Assembly: GCA_009869945.1 (NCBI GenBank)
Contig: WIXG01000648.1
Location: 1 to 29,200 of the forward strand
DNA: 29,200 bases
Direction: 5' to 3'
DNA from: Mesaphorura yosii
Lineage: Eukaryota > Arthropoda > Collembola > Poduromorpha > Tullbergiidae
Position numbers and translations under genes: made by a program. This document shows, in pieces, positions 1 to 6,838 of the stretch (position 1 is the first letter of the stretch; every line of letters begins with the position of its first letter). The notes beneath the pieces were generated by a model. It did not search any database and was not told the DNA's origin. It saw only the letters and a program-made list of their open reading frames with translations.

Positions 1-691
1 TTGCAGATTTTGTGGGTACAGAAGGCCACCACGGAACTTTTCATCATCTGGTCAAAGTCTGTTTCTTACACACTTTCAAAAGAATGGGTACCAGGCAGGT
101 TCATCTCGCATAAGTGGATCGGTTGAATGTGTTGAAGGTAACGAAGCGTTAAACTGCCAAGTGATTGTGTAAGAAATTAAATGATAAACATTGAATATGT
201 TCACAACAGTTCCAACTTGTGTGCAGTCAAACACAGGTGCCGTCTTTGACGTTCAATTGGACTGTAAGGCTCCAGTTTGTGATCAGCTTACGTACAACTT
301 CAATATCACGCCAGGTGTTCCGGGCGTAAGCCATTTATTTAACACAGTATGTTCACATACCAACAATGACACCAGCTGCGAAATAGCTCAAGCCCTTTTC
401 TACACTCCTACTATCATTAAAAACAATTGTCACATTCCACCTTTCGTACCAACCTTACCAATCGGAAACTGCACCATCACCTCCTTCGCCTGTTCTCCTC
501 CAGGGAACTGTTCCACATCTATTTCAGACCTCATTTTCCTTAGTCCTTCTAACCATTCCTCCGTAATCAGCTTTACGACTGTTTGCGTAGCACCGTCTCC
601 TGAGTATACCTGCATTTTTGGGATGGAAATCTGTGTGTTGAACAATCAACCTGTACAACCTGATGCGGAAGAGCATTCTATATTGAACTGA
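1..691 (+). CDS. 3' part of an unknown Cys-rich secreted-type protein
   Basis: I do not recognise a family. The main exon runs from 210 to the TGA at 689-691 and encodes about 160 residues rich in Cys, Ser, Thr and Pro with several N-glycosylation sequons (NIT, NDT, NCT, NCS, NHS), as expected of an extracellular protein. A 72-bp intron at 138-209 (GTAACG...TTCACAACAG) joins it in frame to an upstream stretch, giving the junction VECVEVPTC. The window starts inside the gene, so the N-terminus is missing; TTGCAG at 1-6 could be the acceptor of that first exon. The upstream exon frame is less certain than the main exon, because another frame is also open there. AATAAA lies 50 bp after the stop. 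Confidence 0.5.
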
Positions 692-739
692 AACGGATGC
701 GTATTGGTAAATGTCATAGAGTGTGAGCCCTTTGAGTGC

Positions 740-745
740 AATAAA
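740..745 (+). promoter_or_regulatory. polyadenylation signal AATAAA
   Basis: An exact AATAAA lies about 50 bp after the stop of the Cys-rich gene, at a normal distance for cleavage before the convergent kinase relic. Confidence 0.45.
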
Positions 746-783
746 ATTACAGGCTTACATATTATATGGTGACCCCCACGACT

Positions 784-1362
784 TTAATTTCTCGTCATTC
801 GATCAAATAGCGTTGTAATCATCTCCTCTGTAGATGGTCGCTCTTTGGATTCTGGGTCAATCCCTCGTTTAAGCAAGTGCTGTATGGTCTTGTCTGCAAT
901 CATTCGTATCGGCATTTTGATTCTACTGTAATCCTTCCTGATCTTGCACTGCTCTGTTCATCGTCTATACTGAAAATCTCCTCGGTAAAGATTTCAATGA
1001 GTACGGCTGAGAGTGCCCAAATATCAGACTTGAATGTTGGACTGAGGTAACGCTTCTCGACCGGATGTTCTCGGTAGCATTCGGGTGCAATGCACGGTAG
1101 TATTCCATTAAACGCGTTCGTGAACCTGATGCCAATATCTTTTTTGCCCAAATATCTTGTACTTCCAAAATCACAAATAAAGACATATCAGATTTGCCTT
1201 TCAATCTGCAAAAAACACTTGTGCGCAAGATTAAGCACTTGAACTCGCGGTCAAGTTTCATAAAAATGGCCGTAAAGCTTTACTAGTATATTCTCTGGTT
1301 TGATGTCATTATGTAGAAACCCCCTCTCATGAAGATAGGAGATGGCTCCTGGAAACCTGGAT
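784..1362 (-). pseudogene. Protein kinase relic, 5'-truncated with stop and frameshift
   Basis: On the minus strand the kinase fold can be followed from helix E to the C-lobe end. Visible motifs are AISYLHERGFLHNDIKPENIL (HND replaces the usual HRD of the catalytic loop), ICDFGST (DFG), IAPECY (APE), SDIWALSAVLIEI (subdomain IX) and SKERPSTEEM (subdomain XI, RP), ending at TAA 784-786. A 78-bp intron (1206-1283, GTAAAG...TTTTGCAG) lies between PENIL and the DFG exon. Three defects show it is broken. Everything before helix E, including the P-loop and VAIK lysine, is absent. TGA at 1188-1190 is in frame in the DFG exon, and no other AG acceptor avoids it. The frame shifts by one near 941-960, between SIDDEQS and IADKTIQHLL. 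HND-type loops occur in tyrosine-kinase-like kinases, but I cannot name a subfamily. Confidence 0.75.
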
Positions 1363-1366
1363 AGCA

Positions 1367-1927
1367 ATGAAGGTTGCCTCCGTCGCAGTGATGCTCGCTG
1401 CCATCAGCGCTAACACAATTTTTTCTGGCCCTGCCCTGGCGCACCTCACAGCTCAGGTCTCAGAGGAACGCGCCCTAACGGGGGCTGAGGCATTGAGATG
1501 CCTCCGCGTGTACCGTATCCTGCCGATTCTCGGCCAAAACCAGGATTGTTGCTTCGCCCACGACATGTGGCCGTCCCTAATCACAATCTTCTGGACTGTG
1601 TCCCTCATTACGTTGCCTCTAAGCTTACGGGCGACCGAACCGATTCTGATGCTCGCCACTTCCGTGTCCTGGATCGTCTTCACGACGATGCTCTGGGGCT
1701 TCCTCGACTTCGGGTCGCGCTCCTACACAGCGGCTAAGTATTTCTCCCGCGAGAGTCGCCGTTCAGTACGCCATCCGTACCTGGTGCGGCTTTCCTACTC
1801 CTGTGATCACTGCGCATCGTTTCGAGTTCAGATCGGACCATTCGGTTTCCTTCAAAAATCGATGGTCGGTCCGGTCATGGCGGTCGTCTTTGAAAGTATC
1901 TGCAATCTGCTCATTGTCACCAAGTAA
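1367..1927 (+). CDS. C-terminal fragment of a multi-pass membrane protein, family unknown
   Basis: A 186-residue open frame, clearly more GC-rich than its surroundings. It shows a hydrophobic N-terminal segment (residues 3-22), a basic amphipathic stretch EALRCLRVYRILPIL, two adjacent membrane segments (about 69-88 and 91-113), then a Cys- and aromatic-rich tail ending in another hydrophobic run VMAVVFESICNLLIV. The architecture suits the 3' end of an insect-type chemoreceptor or another lineage-specific multi-pass protein, but I see no TYhhhhhQF gustatory-receptor signature, so the family stays open. The frame is open upstream of the ATG, so this Met may be internal; TAG at 1362-1364 could be a splice acceptor. 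No earlier exons are visible because the kinase relic begins at the same place on the other strand. It may be an exon of a longer gene or a relic. Confidence 0.4.
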   Translation: MKVASVAVMLAAISANTIFSGPALAHLTAQVSEERALTGAEALRCLRVYRILPILGQNQDCCFAHDMWPSLITIFWTVSLITLPLSLRATEPILMLATSVSWIVFTTMLWGFLDFGSRSYTAAKYFSRESRRSVRHPYLVRLSYSCDHCASFRVQIGPFGFLQKSMVGPVMAVVFESICNLLIVTK

Positions 1928-2846
1928 TAGAAAACTCCTCTTCTCACTTATAATGAATCATTGCCTAGCTAGTTGATTTTTAACAAGGTTAACATATGGC
2001 TTGGAGGAACCATCAATTTTTAACACGATGAGAGAATATGACAAAGTAAGGAGAAAGTTTGTAAGTTTTGTAACTGTCGGCGCGCAAGAAATGATTTGAT
2101 GCCACTTTTGCGATTTCTTGCCATGCCACTGACAACTTATGGCAACTAATGGCATTTAATAGCATCAATTGTGGTTATGAATTTTGCGACCACTAGAAAG
2201 CCGTGGTATGCAACACAAATATATTGAAATAAAAAGCAAACTGTTTTGCCTTTCGTTTGTGCAAGCCAACTTGCCCATGTGATTTAGAATTTATGAAGTG
2301 TGGCTGTCGGACATGATAAATTTTTCCAATACACAACGTAAAATTAGACGACTGGATTCAGTTACACATTCAATCAGACAACCGATTCTTATTCGAGTGA
2401 TCATCTTTCCGTTAAATCATAGTCTCCAAGTGACAAGTGAAGCACAAGCACTAGCCAGAAATTCAGGGAGAAGGAGGAGGTAAAATAACTTCAGAGATCA
2501 ACAAGAATTTGCCTTTGTATCGATACTGACACTGCGTAATTATTAAGCAGGCACTGACGCAATACTACTGATAAGAATGTGTCCAGGCACGGCTGAACAG
2601 GGTTATTTCATTATTAGCACTGATATTCAGATGCCCAAATTAGCATCATTGCTCTAACGAATTTCTCATTTTTTGGTTGTATGGATCTCAGTTCTACTTG
2701 GAATGTGTCATCCGCGAAGCATCCAATGACAAATGACCATAATGGGTTTCTAAAACCTTGAGGCGGTGGCTCGGTCGTCATTTTTGCACTGGAACAACTC
2801 GCTTTACCTCGTCTAGGCATTTTACGAGTGACGTCTTTCAGTGCAG
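1928..2846. other. Gene-poor spacer
   Basis: About 900 bp of AT-rich sequence with only short ORFs lacking recognisable motifs. I see no convincing exons, RNA genes or mobile-element ends. A 68-codon minus-strand ORF at 2614-2820 is discussed under rejected items. Confidence 0.5.
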
Positions 2847-3041
2847 GCGGTGGACGTGGTGGCGTCCCTTGTCTGGCTCCGCCGCTTCTTCGAAGTGATT
2901 CGACGCGTCATGAGAAGCACGACTAGTTACCAAAATTACACCTTTACTGAGCTAACAGAATATCTGCACAGGTACTTTGGCGGCAACCTCCAGCGCCAGG
3001 CGGAAGTCAAGCGCGCCGTGGATCCGAACAATTACTTCTGA
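2847..3041 (+). pseudogene. Orphan 3' exon of a BBE-type FAD-linked oxidase
   Basis: The last 37 or so residues, from YQNYTFTEL through YFGGNLQRQAEVKRAVDPNNYF to the TGA at 3039-3041, match the C-terminal pattern of berberine-bridge-enzyme (BBE) oxidases: an NY-containing strand, a YYG-N--RL helix, then VK---DP-N-F at the extreme C-terminus. The family oxidises sugars, alkaloids and other small molecules with covalent FAD bound by a large N-terminal domain. That domain is nowhere in the preceding 2.8 kb, so this is a leftover 3' exon or a truncated copy. GTGCAG just before 2847 reads as a splice acceptor. The region is GC-rich like a real exon. The first about 22 residues (AVDVVASLVWLRRFFEV) do not obviously fit the family. 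Confidence 0.5.
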
Positions 3042-3186
3042 GGCCCGTTATCGATTTCGCTGTGGTACTAACGAATTTTGGAATTTTTTATTCGGGTCTA
3101 TCCCCGAATCTATTCGGAGGTCCAATTCTGCGTTTCGATCGACCACGTGGCGGGTTTGTTTTTAATCGTTTAATTAAACATTTAAG

Positions 3187-4155
3187 TTAAAATTCAGTCA
3201 AGTCAATGTAAGCAATGGAGCCAAAGTTTCCCTTTCCCCCGACGACGTAAATGCGCCTCATTTCCTGCACGTACACGCAAGAGGCACCGTACAGAAACGG
3301 TGGCAAGGATCCGTCGACCTCCTCCGTCTCGATTTCAACCTCTTCAGCCACTCCTGTTTCCGGACTGAATCGCATGACTCCGAACTCTGTGATTCCATAC
3401 AAAATGTATACGTTTGACCCGACACCCACTGCGCACCCGTTGTACACTGATCGGGGGAGCTTTGTCGGTAATTTGGTCACGGTCTTCGCGGTAGGGTCAA
3501 ACGCGTGGATGTCAAAGGCCTGGATGTTGTTTACGGTTCCATTGTTCCCGCCAAAGATGTAAATTCCTGGCGGGATGCGGACTGCGCAGGCTCCATTCCA
3601 GGGCTCGGGCAACTGACCAACTTGTCGCACTTGATTGGACGGCAGATTGTATTCGAGGATGAGGTCCAGGTAGCGACCATCGTATCCCCCAAACATGTAC
3701 AAGGATTGGGACTGGGGCGAGGAATCAAAGGCGGAGGCCATCTGACTCATGGGGCGGGGCAACTGGTTGAGGACGACTGCCCCACCGCCCTCCAGCGTCG
3801 AATACCTCGTGATGTTGGCGCTTAGTTCATAGTTGACACCTCCCAAGTAGAAAATGTCACCCCGACCTGTGATAAAGGCTGCTGAAGCCTGAAGCGCAGG
3901 AATCCGTCTTCCGGCGTCCGATCCAAGTTCGCCCGTCCGGACACTGTACCAGAGCACTAGCTCGTTGTCAAAGTCACCCCCGATGATGTAAATTAGACCG
4001 GACACAGAGTCGTAGACGGCTGAGCCAAAGGAGACTTCGTGGGGTAGTCGTGTTGGGGTCTCGACCCAAGTCAGTGACCCGTCGGCGCCATTTGCTGGCG
4101 GGAGGTTTCGGAGGGTGGCCACCACCCAAATCAGGGAAAGGACGAGGAATTTCAT
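3187..4155 (-). CDS. Secreted kelch-repeat beta-propeller protein
   Basis: A single-exon gene of 322 residues. Residues 1-23 are a signal peptide (hydrophobic VLSLIWVVATL, cleavage near ANG-AD). The rest consists of six kelch units, each with a beta strand ending in a GG or near-GG doublet: IYIIGGDFDN, IFYLGGVNYE, LYMFGGYDGR, IYIFGGNNGT, VYILYGITEF (the doublet is replaced by YG here) and IYVVGGKGNF. Six units fit one closed propeller with nothing else attached: no BTB, BACK or F-box domain, so it is not a cullin adaptor. The role is unknown; such propellers usually bind a protein or glycan, and this one would act outside the cell or in the secretory path. It lacks introns while its neighbours have them. 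It diverges from the LPMO gene, with 225 bp between start codons. Confidence 0.85.
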   Translation of the reverse strand: MKFLVLSLIWVVATLRNLPPANGADGSLTWVETPTRLPHEVSFGSAVYDSVSGLIYIIGGDFDNELVLWYSVRTGELGSDAGRRIPALQASAAFITGRGDIFYLGGVNYELSANITRYSTLEGGGAVVLNQLPRPMSQMASAFDSSPQSQSLYMFGGYDGRYLDLILEYNLPSNQVRQVGQLPEPWNGACAVRIPPGIYIFGGNNGTVNNIQAFDIHAFDPTAKTVTKLPTKLPRSVYNGCAVGVGSNVYILYGITEFGVMRFSPETGVAEEVEIETEEVDGSLPPFLYGASCVYVQEMRRIYVVGGKGNFGSIAYIDLTEF

Positions 4156-4380
4156 CTTCTGTTTAAATTAAAAGAAATTAATGCGTTGAAATTAACTATG
4201 TAGTCGCACTAGTCGAGGTTTATCTCAACTGTCAAGTGTTTTCGCAAAAATTCCATTTCGCAAAAACAATTTCGTCAAGTGTTTATGCAACCCGTAACTC
4301 AATCATTTTGCACTCGACACCTTCGTTTGCGAAAATCCATTTCACTTTTGCTCCTTTTTAGTGTTTCTGTGCTCGAAATT
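4156..4380. promoter_or_regulatory. Shared upstream region of the kelch and LPMO genes
   Basis: 225 bp between two divergent start codons, so both promoters must lie here or overlap the neighbour. I see no clear TATA box. The stretch TTTCGCAAAAA is repeated nearby (around 4250-4270), followed by CAAGTGTTTT/CAAGTGTTTA copies. An upstream ATG at 4279 is in frame with the LPMO but would put an unlikely basic leader before the signal peptide. Confidence 0.35.
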
Positions 4381-5101
4381 ATGTTCGGGTTCGCCGCTAT
4401 ATTGTTGGTCGCCCCATTCCTTGCGGGGGTGCACCCCCACGGCCTCCTATTCGACCCCCCGGCACGGAATTGGCTGTGGAACGAACCCAACTTCCCCGAC
4501 CAACCTGTCATGTCCGCTCCGAATGGGGTTTGGTGTGGCCCCCCAGAGGGGATGGGACACCCTGCCGCCTTCTGGATCCCTCAGGACCCTTCCATGTCTC
4601 AATGTGGGCGCTGTGGGGATGACATAGCTGAGCCCGTTCCCAGGGATCATGAAATGGGTGGCACCTACGGTCGGGGATTCATCGCGAGGACGTACGCTAA
4701 GGGATCGGTCGCCGAGTTCAAAGTCCGGATGCGTGTACCTCATGGCGGCTACTTTTACTTTGAACTTTGCGCCAACGGTATCGAGTCGGACGACTGTTTC
4801 ATTCCTCTCCAAATCATCGGGGGCAACGGGGAGGTCAGGCCGCATGGAATGTGTGTCCTGGAGACGAGGAATCCTGCGATGGAATATACGGCGCTGGTTG
4901 AACTCCCGGAAAATGTGACCTGCACCAGATGCACTCTCAGATGGACCTATCGGACAGCATATTTTCGTAAGTCTAAATCCGCGATTAAGACTGGATTACA
5001 ACTGGATTACGATTACTTCTATTTTCATAGAAAAGGACCCGTGCTTCAACCCGAAACCCACGCAAACATTTAGAAACTGCGCTGATATTGCAATTGTCTA
5101 G
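4381..5101 (+). CDS. AA15 family lytic polysaccharide monooxygenase
   Basis: Copper enzyme that oxidatively cleaves chitin or cellulose; AA15 is the animal/arthropod family. Two exons, 4381-4966 and 5031-5101, joined across a 64-bp intron (GTAAGT...TTTTCATAG), give 218 residues. I chose the ATG at 4381 because a compact signal peptide follows (MFGFAAILLVAPFLAGV) and ends just before the obligatory N-terminal histidine of HGLLFDPPARNWLW (His20 of the precursor). The second histidine-brace residue is His121 in PHGGYFYFELC. Other family marks are CGRCGDD and the C-terminal TFRNCADIAIV, which appears only when the intron is removed. The ten cysteines suit a disulfide-rich secreted fold. There is no carbohydrate-binding module or linker. 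The region after RWTYRTAYF is shorter than the Trp-Gly loop common in the family. The enzyme probably acts in cuticle turnover or digestion. Confidence 0.88.
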
Positions 5102-5166
5102 AATTTTCTTACTGTTACCATAGCTACTACACAAACTTCGGCTGATTTGCAGTTTAGCGGCGAACC

Positions 5167-5231
5167 TTCAAAGTGGTGCACATGGTGCATGGTTGCCTAA
5201 CCTAACAATGCACCATGTGCACCACTTTGAA
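5167..5231. repeat. Perfect 24-bp inverted repeat (hairpin), 17-nt loop
   Basis: The left arm 5167-5190 begins TTCAAAGTGGTGCAC; the right arm 5208-5231 is its exact reverse complement over all 24 bases. The loop is 5191-5207, GGTTGCCTAACCTAACA. The stem continues outward imperfectly (5159-5166 GGCGAACC against AGTTTGCC at 5232-5239, 6 of 8 pairs). Size and shape suit either a microRNA precursor or a small foldback transposon/MITE core. It lies 66 bp after the LPMO stop, so it may fall in that gene's 3' UTR. Confidence 0.8.
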
Positions 5232-5522
5232 AGTTTGCCATAATGCAAGTCAGCCGCTTTTTGCACAGAGCTTTTGTCATGGATTCGTTTTTCTTCACTG
5301 GAAGTAAATTCTTTGCATCAAATATATACTGTCGTTCTCCATCTTCCAAACTGTTATATTCCATTTCTCCGAGTTAATTGAAGCGTATATGAAATCTTCA
5401 ACAGAAAACAGGCTGGGCGACTAGCACTGTGAATGCCTCACACAACTAAACTAACAAGTTCTGAGTGTAGCGCACTTACATTAGCTTCACATCAGACAGC
5501 TCTTGGCGGTCGCCGCCAGCCG

Positions 5523-5536
5523 TATGACGCGTCATA
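5523..5536. repeat. 14-bp perfect palindrome
   Basis: TATGACGCGTCATA is self-complementary across all 14 bases and contains two back-to-back TGACG half-sites, the core bound by CREB/ATF-type bZIP dimers. It lies about 275 bp before the start of the Cys-rich gene. A regulatory role is an inference only. Confidence 0.4.
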
Positions 5537-5808
5537 TCTCATCCCTGTTAGTTGTCTTTAGAATAAATCAATTTCCATTAACCAAACACGGAGTCCCTGA
5601 CTCATTTTCCTTGCCTTAAGTTCGAAAAAGTACCAAAGTAATAAGCAAACTGTCGTCGTTGTCCTTGATTGGGAACATCAGGTGAGTTTCAGTCCCATTG
5701 TGGGCTTTGTGGGCCAGGCAAATGCCGCCGCCAGACCGCCAAATGAGGCCTTTCTTGCGAATATGCATGAATACAAGTCCTGGCTTGCCAATTAATTCTG
5801 TCGCCAAA

Positions 5809-6507
5809 ATGTTTCTTATCGGAGCAGCAGCCGTTCTTCTGTGCCTCGGCAGCGTTGCTGCAGAGTGCCCAGAACTCATTCCAGCCAACATAGACGAGCC
5901 TTGGGTAAGTTGAACTACGAAGAGTTGTTGGTCCAACCATCCAGTCATCAACTGTGCGAAAGCGGTCACTCCAGGACCCGGGACCAAATGCACGTACGAC
6001 AACGTCAATGAGCAGTGCTGCGAGCTCGACGATAAGGCAGGACTGGCCAAAGCAGCTTTGGGAGGTTTCAAGATTCTAGGTAAGAATTCGACATGCTAAT
6101 CTTTAATGGAATGGCTCAATTGCTGGATTCGTGAAGACTTCACGTACTGATCACAGAAAAGGTTCAGATTACTATGGCCTGCACTGACAACTCGACTTGC
6201 ATTGGAACCGCCACCTACATCGACGGCGCCACGCCAATCTGGACCATGCTGACCACCATGAATGACCCGAAGCTGACCAACAAGACCCTGGCGAACTGCT
6301 ACAAAGGGGGGTATAACCGAGAAGGATGTCGAGGCGACAAAGAAGAAGTCCGTCCACCCAGGGCGCACGACGGTCACGAACGACGAGTGTAAGCTGGGCA
6401 CACAAGTTTTTACGAAGATGCTCGATGGCAGCGCGCTGAAGGACAACCAGATCAAAGCTCCAAGCCTCGGGGAAATTCCGCTGGGAGCCGCCTTCGGACT
6501 CAGTTAA
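5809..6507 (+). CDS. Small Cys-rich secreted protein, frame disrupted at two G runs
   Basis: Not a family I recognise. Exon 1 (5809-5904) starts at ATG with a signal peptide MFLIGAAAVLLCLGSVAA, then ECPELIPANIDEPW. Exon 2 (5945-6079) encodes VINCAKAVTPGPGTKCTYD and EQCCELDD. Exon 3 (6157-6507) encodes MACTDNSTCIG, NKTLANCYKG and ends LGAAFGLS at TAA 6505-6507. The mature part has about 9 cysteines. Two defects are visible. The exon 1 donor (TTGG|GTAAGT) leaves phase 0 while exon 2 needs one more base. In exon 3 the frame shifts by one inside the G6 run at 6306-6311, after which the coding pattern resumes (ITEKDVEATKKKS, NDECKLGTQVF). The exon 2 to 3 join is clean, in phase 1. Either the assembly miscounts G runs or the gene is a young pseudogene. 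AATAAA follows at 6580. Confidence 0.6.
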
Positions 6508-6838
6508 TTGGCGTGACGTGGTAACTGATAAACTGATTGATTTGAATGCAGATTAGTTTATGATGTATACAGCATACCAAATAAAGATACGAAACTGTAT
6601 TGGTTTGGGAACTAAGTAGCATAAGAGAAAAGATGAATCACGAAGGAGAGAGATCTCTTCGCAGCCAGAAGATCTTTTTTCTTTTGCTCTGCATAACAAC
6701 GAAGATTCTCCAGTTGAGACGGTCTTGTTTCCTCAGTCAGTCTTTGCTTGTCAGCAAGTGAAGTGCAACTTTGGCGTGCCACGCTGTGAACAGAAAACTC
6801 TTAATCACGTATTCTTATCGGTGTCAGCAGCCGTAGCC
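6508..6838. other. Spacer and probable nidogen 5' region
   Basis: 331 bp. AATAAA at 6580-6585 serves the preceding gene. The remainder is probably promoter and 5' UTR of nidogen; I see no clear TATA box. The nidogen frame is open upstream to 6725, but the ATG at 6839 puts a proper signal peptide first. Confidence 0.45.
6580..6585 (+). promoter_or_regulatory. polyadenylation signal AATAAA
   Basis: Exact AATAAA 72 bp after the stop of the Cys-rich secreted protein gene. Confidence 0.5.

Larger units (their letters stand above)
5102..5808. other. Spacer with foldback and palindrome
   Basis: About 700 bp without a convincing gene. It holds the 24-bp hairpin at 5167-5231 and a 14-bp perfect palindrome TATGACGCGTCATA at 5523-5536. 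An AATAAA lies near 5561. ORFs on the minus strand across 5616-6071 are antisense shadows of the next gene and its flank. Confidence 0.5.

Noticed and set aside
1958..2155. 65-codon minus-strand ORF
   Set aside because: Low-complexity AT-rich spacer; no motif or codon bias.
2614..2820. 68-codon minus-strand ORF with GFRNPLWSFVIGCFADDTF
   Set aside because: Protein-like in places but no recognisable family, no splice partners and no support from surrounding sequence.
4447..4843. 132-codon minus-strand ORF over the LPMO
   Set aside because: Antisense shadow of the LPMO exon, which carries the His-brace motifs.
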